Shown here in pieces: positions 34,583-43,246 of a stretch of 64,000 nt of DNA. Source of the stretch: Wukongibacter sp050859025. Its GTDB lineage: Bacteria > Bacillota > Clostridia > Peptostreptococcales > Caminicellaceae. Positions within the stretch are counted from its first letter, which is position 1. Each line of letters starts with the position of its first letter. The translations under genes were made by a program, and so were the position numbers. The stretch lies in contig NZ_CP138200.1 of the NCBI RefSeq assembly GCF_050859025.1, positions 1,550,001-1,614,000 of the forward strand. The letters are read 5' to 3'. The notes under the pieces are model-generated. The model ran no database searches. It saw nothing but the letters and a program-made list of their open reading frames with translations, and had not been told where the DNA came from.

Positions 34583-36214
34583 ATGTCTAATGCGTATTTT
34601 GAGTTAAGAAAGCCAGAAAATGAACCTGTTCTTTCCTATGCTGTAGGTAGCAATGAAAGAACCGAGTTAAAGGAAAAGCTTTTAGAGCTAAAGGAAAAAG
34701 AAATAGAGATTCCTTTAATAATAGGCGGCAAGGAAATTCGTACAGGAAAAACAGCAAAATGCATTGTTCCCCATGACAAAAATCATGTGCTTGCTACATA
34801 TCATATGGCTGGTGAAAAGGAAATTCAAATGGCAATTGAAGCAGCTTTGGAAGCAAAAATGGAATGGGAGAGGATGCCGTGGCAGCATAGAGCTTCAATA
34901 TTTTTAAAGGCTGCTGAGCTATTAGCTGGTCCTTGGAGACAGACATTAAATGCAGCTACGATGCTTGGACAAAGTAAAACAGCCTATCAGGCGGAGATTG
35001 ATTCATCATGTGAACTTATAGATTTTTTAAGATTTAATGCTTATTTTATGTCTCAGATTTATGGAGAACAACCTTTTTCCACTAAAAGCTCATGGAATAG
35101 ATTAGAATACAGACCTCTTGAAGGATTTGTTCTATCTGTTACTCCTTTTAACTTTACTGCTATTGGAGGAAATCTAGCGGTATCACCTGCTTTAATGGGA
35201 AATGTAGTTGTATGGAAGCCTGCTGGTACAGCGGTATATTCAAACTACTTATTTATGAAATTATTACAGGAAGCAGGATTACCCGATGGTGTAATTAACT
35301 TTATTTCTGGTTCAGGTAGTATGATAGGGAATATTGCATTTAATAATGAGTGGTTTTCGGGTGTTCATTTCACTGGATCAACTGGAGTATTTAATACTAT
35401 GTGGAAGGCTATTGGAGAAAATATTAATAAATATAGATCATATCCTAAAATTGTTGGCGAAACAGGAGGCAAAGACTTTATTTTTGCTCATAAACTTGCA
35501 AATATTAGTGCACTTATGACAGCCTTAATACAAGGAGCATTTGAGTATCAAGGTCAAAAGTGTTCTGCAGCTTCAAGGGCCTATGTTCCTGAAAGTATAT
35601 GGACTGTATTGAAGGGCAAATTGATTAGCGAGGCAGCAACAATTAAAATGGGAGATGTTGAAGACTTTACAAACTTTATGAGTGCGGTAATAGATAAAAA
35701 ATCCTTTGATAAAATTAAGTCATACATTGAATATGCAAAGAATTCTGATGAAGCTGAAATAATATGTGGCGGAAAATGTGATGATGAACAAGGTTACTTT
35801 GTTGAGCCGACAATAATTGTGACAAGAAATCCATACTTTAAGACGATGACAGAAGAAATTTTTGGTCCTGTGTTGACGATATGTATATATGAAGATGATG
35901 AGTTTGAAGAAACTCTCAGAATATGTAATGAATCAACTCCATATGGATTGACTGGTGCAATTTTTTCTCAGGATAGGATGGAAATAATAAAAATGGAAGA
36001 TGAATTGAAGCATGCCGCAGGAAACCTATATATTAATGATAAACCTACAGGAGCGGTAGTAGGTCAGCAGCCATTTGGAGGAGGTAGGGCCTCAGGAACA
36101 AATGATAAGGCCGGAAGTAAACTAAACTTATTGAGATGGACAAATCCAAGGGTAATAAAGGAAACCTTTAATCCATCTAATGATTATAGATATCCTTTTA
36201 TGGAATCAAAATAA
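34583..36214 (+). CDS. pruA: L-glutamate gamma-semialdehyde dehydrogenase (P5C dehydrogenase)
   Basis: Oxidises the semialdehyde derived from proline, ornithine or arginine to glutamate with NAD. Aldehyde dehydrogenase hallmarks are visible: VTPFNFTAIGGN, catalytic Glu in VGETGGKDF, catalytic Cys in YQGQKCSAASRAY and the C-terminal QQPFGGGRASGTNDK. The 543 residues match monofunctional PruA without proline dehydrogenase. It is preceded by the structured leader described above and its ribosome binding site may be masked. Its terminator has been split by the IS element. Confidence 0.95.
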   Translation: MSNAYFELRKPENEPVLSYAVGSNERTELKEKLLELKEKEIEIPLIIGGKEIRTGKTAKCIVPHDKNHVLATYHMAGEKEIQMAIEAALEAKMEWERMPWQHRASIFLKAAELLAGPWRQTLNAATMLGQSKTAYQAEIDSSCELIDFLRFNAYFMSQIYGEQPFSTKSSWNRLEYRPLEGFVLSVTPFNFTAIGGNLAVSPALMGNVVVWKPAGTAVYSNYLFMKLLQEAGLPDGVINFISGSGSMIGNIAFNNEWFSGVHFTGSTGVFNTMWKAIGENINKYRSYPKIVGETGGKDFIFAHKLANISALMTALIQGAFEYQGQKCSAASRAYVPESIWTVLKGKLISEAATIKMGDVEDFTNFMSAVIDKKSFDKIKSYIEYAKNSDEAEIICGGKCDDEQGYFVEPTIIVTRNPYFKTMTEEIFGPVLTICIYEDDEFEETLRICNESTPYGLTGAIFSQDRMEIIKMEDELKHAAGNLYINDKPTGAVVGQQPFGGGRASGTNDKAGSKLNLLRWTNPRVIKETFNPSNDYRYPFMESK

Positions 36215-36217
36215 AAA

Positions 36218-36250
36218 GAAAAGAAGAATAGCGCTGCTATTCTTCTTTTC
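36218..36250 (+). terminator. Terminator of pruA, duplicated by the IS
   Basis: GAAAAGAAGAATAGC pairs perfectly with GCTATTCTTCTTTTC. An identical 33-base copy lies at 37773-37805 directly after the right IS end. The terminator hairpin itself is therefore the target duplication. Confidence 0.9.
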
Positions 36251-37772
36251 AGTCTGTCGACAAAGTATATGAGAGAATCCTAATATTCAAAAAGGATTCT
36301 CTCTTTTTATGTAGAATATATATAGTATAGATTTCTAAGAAAGGATTGAGTATTGTGCTGACTAAAAGAACAAATGATAATAGATACCAAATTGAAATGA
36401 ATGCAATTGAAGATCTTGTTCCTAAGGAACATTTACTTAGAAAAATCGAAAAAGCTATAGACTTTAATTTCATCTATGATGAAGTTAAGGAGTTATATTC
36501 TAAAGATATTGGTAGACCAAGTATAGATCCAGTTGTTTTAATCAAGATAATATTAATTCAATATCTATATGGAATTTCGTCTATGAGACAAACAATCAAA
36601 GAGTTAGAGGTTAATATTGCGTATAGGTGGTTTATCGGGTACTCAATGAGTGAAAAGATACCCCATTTTTCAACATTTAGTAAGAATTACGAAAGAAGAT
36701 TTAGTGATAGTAACCTGTTTAATAATATTTTTGCTAAGATTCTTCAAGAAGCTGATAAGCATAATTATATACATCCTGAACAAGTTTTCATAGATGCTAC
36801 GCATGTTAAGGCTAGCGCTAATAAGAAAAAGTATGTTAAAGAAGAAAAGGTGATTGAAGCTAAAAGATATCAAGAGCAATTAGATAAGGAAATTGCAATT
36901 GATAGAGAAAGTCATGGTAAAAAGCCTTTAAAACCAAGTACCAATGAAACTAAAAAAAAACAGTAATTTGTAGCAAAACAGATAAAGATAGTGGTATGTT
37001 CTACAAAAGTGAAAAGGAAAAGTGTTTTGCTTACTCTGTTCATACAGCATGTGATGATAGTAACTTCATTCTAGGTTTCGAAGTTACAGCTGGGAATGTA
37101 CATGATAGTAAGGCTTTTAACGACGTGTATGATAAAGTGAAACAGAGATATTTTGATGATATAGAAATAATTGCTGTAGACGCAGGGTATGTAACACCAT
37201 ATATATGTAAAACAATAATTGATGATAAGAAGCTACCAGCCATGCCCTATAAAAGACCTATGACTAAAAAAGGGTTTTTTAAAAAATATGAATACGTGTA
37301 TGATGAATACTACGACCAATACATATGCCCGAATAATCAGGTATTAAAATATACTACGACAAATAGAGATGGATATAAGGAGTATAAATCGAACCCAAAT
37401 ATATGTAAGAATTGCATATACCTAGATAAATGTACACAAAGTAAAGCTTATCAAAAGGTTGTAACACGCCATGTTTGGGCAGAATATTTAGAGGAAGCAA
37501 ATCATTTAAGACATAAACCATTAATTAAAGGAGCTTACAAGAGAAGAAAAGAAACTATAGAGCGAGTCTTTGCAGATGCAAAAGAGAAGCATGGAATGAG
37601 GTATACAAGACTTAGGGGGTTAGCCAGAGTAACGATGGAAATAACCCTCAAATTTGCATGCATGAATTTAAAGAAACTAGCCAATAGGCTATGGAAGAAA
37701 ACTGTATATTTTTATTTATATAGATATAAAAGCCTACTTTACCGGAGCTTAGTAGGCTTTTGTCGACAATCT
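36251..37772 (+). mobile_element. IS1182-like insertion sequence inside a terminator
   Basis: About 1522 bases. Ends AGTCTGTCGACAAAG (left) and, inverted, AGATTGTCGACAAAAG (right), directly flanked by perfect 33-base copies of the pruA terminator. Near the left end GAGAGAATCC/GGATTCTCTC plus T5 (36271-36308) is an inward-facing terminator that would block read-through into the transposase. At the right end AAAAGCCTAC/GTAGGCTTTT (37728-37761) is another hairpin. The transposase is in two frames. Confidence 0.92.
36346..36966 (+). pseudogene. IS1182-family transposase, N-terminal part
   Basis: 206 residues with the family's N-terminal domain (EDLVPKEHLLRKIEKAIDF; IDPVVLIKIILIQYLYGISSMRQT) and the first catalytic region (IHPEQVFIDATHVKASANKKK, first Asp of the DDE triad). 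The frame ends at a stop just after a run of nine A (36952-36960). A -1 shift in this run, or one extra A, would join it to the next frame (…TVICSKTDKDSGMFYKS). It is either a frameshift mutation or slippage-dependent expression. Confidence 0.88.
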
Positions 37773-37841
37773 GAAAAGAAGAATAGCGCTGCTATTCTTC
37801 TTTTCTTTTATTATAGATATGTATGTAAGAAAACATTTTAG
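36996..37841 (+). pseudogene. IS1182-family transposase, C-terminal part
   Basis: Continues the transposase in the -1 frame with the remaining catalytic core: FEVTAGNVHDSKAF, AVDAGYVTPYIC (second Asp) and RRKETIERVFADAKEKHGMRYTRLRG (Glu). A zinc-like cysteine cluster CPNNQ…CKNCIYLDKC is present. There is no stop codon inside the IS: the frame runs through the right inverted repeat and the duplicated terminator, ending at 37841 with about 24 residues coded by host DNA. Confidence 0.88.
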
Positions 37842-37856
37842 CTATTTATAGAATTA

Positions 37857-37914
37857 TTGACTAAATCTATTTTAGAATATATAATAGACCATATAGTCTA
37901 GACCGCATGGTCTA
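37857..37914 (+). promoter_or_regulatory. Promoter with tandem TetR operators
   Basis: TTGACT, 17 bases, TATAAT (37880-37885). Immediately after come two overlapping 16-base near-palindromes, TAGACCATATAGTCTA (37885-37900) and TAGACCGCATGGTCTA (37899-37914), sharing two bases. Their position over the start of transcription is ideal for autorepression by the adjacent TetR protein. Confidence 0.8.
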
Positions 37915-37946
37915 CAACTGACATTTAGGTTTAGGAGTGAAAGGCA

Positions 37947-38564
37947 TTGAAAATAAAGAGCTTTGAAAAAAAGGATAAATTAATTAAAGCAGCACTAGAT
38001 GAATTTACTCAGAAAAGCTATGATGAAGCTTCATTAAATAATATTATTAAAAATGCTGGTATAAGCAAGGGCTCCTTTTACTATCATTTTAAAAATAAAA
38101 AGGATTTATATACTTATATATATTTAGAAGTTGCTAATGCCAAAATGAGTTTTTTTAATAAAGAGTTAAAAAATTATGTGGAAGAAATGAAGGATAAGAA
38201 CATATTTGAAGTATTAAAATTATATGGACGATTAGGGTTTAAATTTGCGAGGGAGTATCCTATCTACTACCAGCTTGCAAAAAGATTGTTTGAAGAAAAA
38301 AATAAAGAACTAATGGCACATATAAGAAATCAATTTACCCATTTCAGTGATAATATAGTGGATAATCTAATTGAGAGAGCTATTGAAAGAAAAGAAATTA
38401 GGGATGATTTTTCAATTGATTTTACAATAAACTTGATTAAGCATCTATTTTTAAACTATGATAAAGTGGTTTTAAAAGATATTAATGAAGCTGAAATTGA
38501 TGAACTTATAAAACTTTATGACAATTATTTAGATTTCATTCAAAATGGATTGGGTAAAAAATAA
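37947..38564 (+). CDS. TetR-family transcriptional repressor
   Basis: A 205-residue repressor. Residues ~10-55 form the TetR helix-turn-helix (KLIKAALDEFTQKSYDEASLNNIIKNAGISKGSFYYHFKNKKDLY); the remainder is an effector-binding helical domain. The start is a TTG after GGAG. It heads a four-gene operon encoding a MacB/MacA-like exporter, so it probably senses the exported compound. The tandem operators just upstream indicate autoregulation. Confidence 0.93.
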   Translation: MKIKSFEKKDKLIKAALDEFTQKSYDEASLNNIIKNAGISKGSFYYHFKNKKDLYTYIYLEVANAKMSFFNKELKNYVEEMKDKNIFEVLKLYGRLGFKFAREYPIYYQLAKRLFEEKNKELMAHIRNQFTHFSDNIVDNLIERAIERKEIRDDFSIDFTINLIKHLFLNYDKVVLKDINEAEIDELIKLYDNYLDFIQNGLGKK

Positions 38565-38584
38565 TCATAATAGGGGGTGTTAAT

Positions 38585-39295
38585 ATGGACAAAAACATTA
38601 TAATGAAGGTTGAAAACCTCAGTAAACACTACCAAATGGGAGAAGTAACTGTAAAAGCCTTAGAAAATGCATCATTTGAAATAGAAGAAGGTGAATTTGT
38701 TGTGATTCTTGGACCTAGTGGATCGGGTAAGAGTACTTTGTTAAATATACTAGGTGGCATGGATAAACCTACACAGGGAAGAGTTTCCTTAGAGGGAAAA
38801 GAGATTACTGAATACAATGAAAAGCAGCTAACCAATTATAGAAGAGATAAAATAGGCTTTGTTTTTCAGTTTTATAATCTCATGGCAAACCTAACTGCTA
38901 GGGAAAATCTTGAACTATCTACAGAGATATGTAAAAATCCATTGGATATAGATAAAACTTTAGCAGATGTGGGACTAGGAGAACGACGAGATCATTTTCC
39001 ATCACAATTAAGTGGTGGTGAGCAGCAAAGAGTTGCCATAGCTAGAGCAGTTGCAAAAAATCCTCTCATATTGCTGTGTGATGAACCAACTGGGGCATTA
39101 GACTACAAGACAGGAATTGCTATACTCTCTCTTCTTAGTAAAATAAATAGAGAGTACAAAAAGACGGTCTTGGTAATAACCCACAATGCACCGATAGCAC
39201 AAATGGCAGATAGAATTATTAGAATGAGGAGCGGTAAGATAATTGATAATCAAATAAATAATAATCAAATAGATCCTGAAAGGATTGAATGGTAA
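38585..39295 (+). CDS. ABC transporter ATPase (MacB/LolD family)
   Basis: A 236-residue ATPase: Walker A GPSGSGKST, the LolD/MacB-type Q-loop FVFQFYNLMANLTARENLE, signature LSGGEQQRVAIARA, Walker B LLCDEPTGALD. It pairs with the FtsX-like permease whose start overlaps its last codons by seven bases, and with the membrane-fusion-type protein downstream. A role in antimicrobial peptide or drug efflux is likely, but the substrate is unknown. Confidence 0.95.
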   Translation: MDKNIIMKVENLSKHYQMGEVTVKALENASFEIEEGEFVVILGPSGSGKSTLLNILGGMDKPTQGRVSLEGKEITEYNEKQLTNYRRDKIGFVFQFYNLMANLTARENLELSTEICKNPLDIDKTLADVGLGERRDHFPSQLSGGEQQRVAIARAVAKNPLILLCDEPTGALDYKTGIAILSLLSKINREYKKTVLVITHNAPIAQMADRIIRMRSGKIIDNQINNNQIDPERIEW

Positions 39296-41640
39296 TGAGA
39301 AAATTAAATGTTAGGTTAATTAGACTCATAAAGAAATCCTTTGGTCAAGTTATTGCAGTAATGACGGTAATTGTTGTAGGTCTTTTAGTTTACACAGCTA
39401 TGAAAATGGCTGCATTGAATCTAGAGACTACTTTAAATGAATATTATAGCTTAACAAACTTTTCAGATATGTACGTTCAAGTTGTCAAAATTCCTAGTAA
39501 TGCTATAGATGATATTAAGAATAAATATGGAATTACAGATGCACAGGGAAGAATAGTATCAGATGTTCCATTAAAGGTAGAAAATGAGAAGGTGACTATT
39601 AGAGTCACTTCTTTATCCCCTAATGAGGAAAGCATAAATGATGTTTTTTTGGTTGATGGGGAAGGAATAAAAGATAAGAATAAGGATGTGCTAGTAGTTG
39701 AGCAATTTGCAAAGGCGAGAAATATAGCTGTAGGAGATGTTTTAAAGCTTCAAATAAATGGTAGACAATACAATCTTGATGTCGTGGGCATAGTAGCCAG
39801 TCCAGAATATATATATCTTATGGAAAATGAGCAAACTCTTTTACCTCTACCGGATAAATTTGGTGTGGTCTTTGTAGCCGATGAATTTGCAAGGCAAAGC
39901 TTTGGCTTTGGAAACAGTTATAACGAAGTTGTTCTTAAGGTAAAGGATGAGAGTCAAATAGACAAAATAGAGGATAAGCTAGAAAAGGTATTAAAAAAGT
40001 ATGGAGTAAAAAGGATTATTGTTAAGGAAAATCAATTAAGTAATAGAATGATATCAGAAGAAATAAAACAATTGAAAACAATGTCTAGGGTAGTACCAGT
40101 AATATTTTTAGGGGTTGCCGCCTTAATAATAGCTGTCATGATATCAAGGATGGTTAAAAAAGATAGAGTTCCAATAGGAGTCATGAAGGCCCTTGGATAT
40201 AAAAATATGCAGATTATATCCCATTATACAAAATATTCTCTAGTTATTGGAGTTATTGCTGCAATAGTAGGAACCAATCTAGGAATGATGTTAGCAGGTT
40301 TATTAACGAAGCTATATTTACAGTATTTTAACATACCTATATTAAAGGCGAATTATTATTTCAGATATGTATTAAATGCGGTATTGCTTGCAGGTGGATT
40401 CTGTATCGTGGCAGGATTGTTGGGTGGTAGAAAGGTATTAAAGATACTTCCAGCTGAATCTATGAGACCTGAAGCACCAAAATCAGGTAAAAGAATATTA
40501 GTAGAACGTATAAAGATATTATGGAGTAATCTATCATTTAGCTGGAAAATGGTTATGAGGAACATATTTAGAAGTAAAAAGAGGTTTCTTTTCATTCTAT
40601 TTGGAATATCGTTATCCTTTGGGATGCTATTTATGACCTTCTATCAATTTAGTACTGTCTTTTCAATTTTTGAAGATCACTATAGTGAATTCCAAAAAAT
40701 GGACTATAATATTAATTTCTCAAAGCCTATGAATAAGAGAATAATTAAGGATCTAGAGAACATAGTGAATATTGATTCCATTGAACCTAAGATAGAATTT
40801 CCCTTTGAAATGAGTAATGGATGGAAAAGCAAGGTAGTAAATGTAATTGGAGTTGAAAGAGATACTATATTTTATAATTTTGAGACTCTAGAGGATGAGG
40901 GCATAAGCTTACCCGATGAAGGAATAGTTATATCGGAGAATCTAGCAAAGTTTTTAGATTTAAATAAGGGAGACGAGGTGACCATAAAAAGTTTTATCCC
41001 CCACAGAGAAGATATTCAGGTAGAGGTAAAGGATATAATAAAACAAAACCTCGGAATTAATGGTTATATGGATATTAGACAAATGCAATCTAGTCTTTTG
41101 GATAAGGAGCTAATAACAGGAGTTTATTTTAACTCAGAGGATGATGTAAAGAAAAAGATGATAAATTTGAAGAACGTAACTAGTGTTCAATCACTACAGG
41201 ATTTAAAGAATATCTTTAAGCAGTTTTTAAGCATGACTATTTCATCAATAAGTATAATGGTTATATTTTCAGGTATTCTCGGTCTTGCGGTTGTATATAA
41301 CTCAACGATTATGGGGATATCCGAGAGGCGATTGGAGTTTTCTTCACTAAGGGTTATGGGATTTTCGAGAAAAGAAATATTCCTTATGATTGTTAAGGAA
41401 AATCTAGTGATGACATTCTTTGGAATATTGACTGGAATTCCAATTGGATTAGTTTTTGTAAGGGGAATGGAGGAAGCTTTTAGTAATGATTTGTATACAT
41501 TGAGAGGGGATATAGGTCCTAGTATATATTTACTTGCTACATTTTTTACTGCATGCTTTGTAATAATAGCGCAATTATTCACTTTAAGGAAAATATATAA
41601 GCTTGATTTTATGGAAGCTCTCAAGAGTAGAATTTCATAG
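39289..41640 (+). CDS. FtsX-family ABC permease (two FtsX domains)
   Basis: A 783-residue membrane protein. The N-terminal helix (SFGQVIAVMTVIVVGLLVYTA) and a MacB-like extracellular domain are followed by two FtsX cores (~265-400: VIFLGVAALIIAVMISRMVKKDRVPIGVMKALG; ~660-780: SIMVIFSGILGLAVVYNST, LRVMGFSRKEIF). This duplicated layout is common in Gram-positive exporters. The ATG overlaps the ATPase gene by seven bases. Confidence 0.93.
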   Translation: MVMRKLNVRLIRLIKKSFGQVIAVMTVIVVGLLVYTAMKMAALNLETTLNEYYSLTNFSDMYVQVVKIPSNAIDDIKNKYGITDAQGRIVSDVPLKVENEKVTIRVTSLSPNEESINDVFLVDGEGIKDKNKDVLVVEQFAKARNIAVGDVLKLQINGRQYNLDVVGIVASPEYIYLMENEQTLLPLPDKFGVVFVADEFARQSFGFGNSYNEVVLKVKDESQIDKIEDKLEKVLKKYGVKRIIVKENQLSNRMISEEIKQLKTMSRVVPVIFLGVAALIIAVMISRMVKKDRVPIGVMKALGYKNMQIISHYTKYSLVIGVIAAIVGTNLGMMLAGLLTKLYLQYFNIPILKANYYFRYVLNAVLLAGGFCIVAGLLGGRKVLKILPAESMRPEAPKSGKRILVERIKILWSNLSFSWKMVMRNIFRSKKRFLFILFGISLSFGMLFMTFYQFSTVFSIFEDHYSEFQKMDYNINFSKPMNKRIIKDLENIVNIDSIEPKIEFPFEMSNGWKSKVVNVIGVERDTIFYNFETLEDEGISLPDEGIVISENLAKFLDLNKGDEVTIKSFIPHREDIQVEVKDIIKQNLGINGYMDIRQMQSSLLDKELITGVYFNSEDDVKKKMINLKNVTSVQSLQDLKNIFKQFLSMTISSISIMVIFSGILGLAVVYNSTIMGISERRLEFSSLRVMGFSRKEIFLMIVKENLVMTFFGILTGIPIGLVFVRGMEEAFSNDLYTLRGDIGPSIYLLATFFTACFVIIAQLFTLRKIYKLDFMEALKSRIS

Positions 41641-41655
41641 TGAGGTGTATAAAAA

Positions 41656-42900
41656 ATGAAGAAAAAGATTATTAAGATTAGCTCTATTGTTTTAGTAGTT
41701 TCAATAATCGTCTTTGGAATATATTATAAAATGAAAAGTGGTAATGTTGTTACAACTGAATTACATGAAGTAGCCTATGGAAGGGTAGCTGATTTTGTAG
41801 AGGAAACTGGAACAGTGAAATCTAGAAGCCAAAGAACTATATATTCTGAGGCAACAGGAGAAATAAAGAGTATTCATGTAACTGAAGGAGATTTTGTGAC
41901 GGAAGGGGACCCAATTGCTGAGATAGACTCAGAAAAATTAGAGATTGAAATAAAATCTTTAGATGCTCAGATAGGAGGATTAAGGGCCACCTATAAAGAA
42001 GCAATAAAACCAGTTGATAAAGAAGAAATAGCTAAGGCCCAGGCAAGTGTCAATAAAACAAAGGTTTTACTGAATGAGGCTAAAAGGAATTTAGAAAACA
42101 GTAAGAAGCTGTACGAGAGTCAGGCCATAAGTCATGAAGCCTACAAGACAGCTGAGGAAAACCTTGCTGTTCAGGAAAATACATTAAAAATAGAAGAAAA
42201 TGAATTACAGCTTCTGAAAAAGGGTGTATCAAGCAATATAAAAAATCAATATGAGGCACAAATAGCTCAGCTAGTATATCAAAAAGAAATCCTGGAAAAG
42301 AGTAGAGAGGAGCTTATGATTAAGGCTCCAGTTAGTGGGATTATAACTGAGACTTTCTTAAAGGAAGGAGCCTATGTACAGCAAGGAACTGAGGTAATAG
42401 AAATCGCTAATATTAAAGACCTTTATATAGAAGTAGATGTTTTAGCAAGTGAGGTTGGAGAAATCAAGGAAAATGGATCTGCAATAATATTTAGTGAGGA
42501 TCTTGGTATTGATAAATTAGAGGGAAAGGTTGAAAAAATCTATCCAAAAGCTTTTAGTAAGGTTTCTGATCTAGGAATAGAACAAAAAAGAGTGAGGATA
42601 GAAGTAGCTATTACGGAGAATACAGAATTAAAGATAGGATATGAAGTCGACTGTAAATTTGAACTATGGTCTAAGGCCAATATACTAGTTGTGCCGGACA
42701 ATACAGTATTTGATTTTAATGATAGCAAATATGTATTTATTGTTGAAAAGGACATTGCAGTATTAAAGAAAATTGAAACGGGATTAGAAGGTGAAGATTA
42801 TATAGAAATTCAATCTGGACTTAAAGAGGGAGATAAGGTTATAGTTTCGCCTAATGAAGATATAGAAGAAGGAGTTAAGATAAAGGATCAAAATGATTAG
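41656..42900 (+). CDS. Membrane-fusion (HlyD/MacA-like) exporter subunit
   Basis: A 414-residue protein with one N-terminal membrane segment (ISSIVLVVSIIVFGIYYKM). It has a lipoyl-type beta domain split by a coiled coil (GEIKSIHVTEGDFVTEGDPIAEID; coiled coil ~100-200; IKAPVSGIITETFLKEGAYVQQGTEVIEIAN) and a beta-barrel end. In a Gram-positive cell it cannot reach an outer membrane, so it probably organises the exporter. It is the last gene before a strong terminator. Confidence 0.93.
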   Translation: MKKKIIKISSIVLVVSIIVFGIYYKMKSGNVVTTELHEVAYGRVADFVEETGTVKSRSQRTIYSEATGEIKSIHVTEGDFVTEGDPIAEIDSEKLEIEIKSLDAQIGGLRATYKEAIKPVDKEEIAKAQASVNKTKVLLNEAKRNLENSKKLYESQAISHEAYKTAEENLAVQENTLKIEENELQLLKKGVSSNIKNQYEAQIAQLVYQKEILEKSREELMIKAPVSGIITETFLKEGAYVQQGTEVIEIANIKDLYIEVDVLASEVGEIKENGSAIIFSEDLGIDKLEGKVEKIYPKAFSKVSDLGIEQKRVRIEVAITENTELKIGYEVDCKFELWSKANILVVPDNTVFDFNDSKYVFIVEKDIAVLKKIETGLEGEDYIEIQSGLKEGDKVIVSPNEDIEEGVKIKDQND

Positions 42901-42932
42901 CTAAATTTTATATTGTTTAGAGCTATACTATG

Positions 42933-42974
42933 GCAAAGTGTATTTCATATATGAAATACACTTTGCTTTTTTTA
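42933..42974 (+). terminator. Terminator of the exporter operon
   Basis: A perfect 34-base palindrome, GCAAAGTGTATTTCATA and its complement, followed by eight T. Confidence 0.95.
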
Positions 42975-43085
42975 TAACACATAGGAAATTATAAATCTTT
43001 CGAAACTGTGGGTAATTTTATAATTTCCGTTATTTGTATAGGCAAAGTCTACTTTGAGAATCTTTATAAAAGACTTTGTTCTAAT
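42975..43085. repeat. Composite inverted repeat shared with two other loci
   Basis: GGAAATTATAAA (42984) and TTTATAATTTCC (43018) form one inverted repeat; CAAAGTCTACTTTGAGAATC and AGACTTTG form a second. The stretch TATAGGCAAAGTCTACTTT recurs inverted at 52640-52660 together with TTCCGTT. The first arm recurs at 16738-16757. Confidence 0.6.
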
Positions 43086-43246
43086 GCATTTTAAATAATT
43101 AGTTCATATTTTGCCACAATTACAATGAAGAGATCTTGTCGAATAATGGCTTGTAATCTAGTATTTTAAATGATATAACTATTGTAACAAAACAAGATGT
43201 CAATAGTTCATATATGTTTCGTTTATGTGGCAAGGAGGTGAATAGT

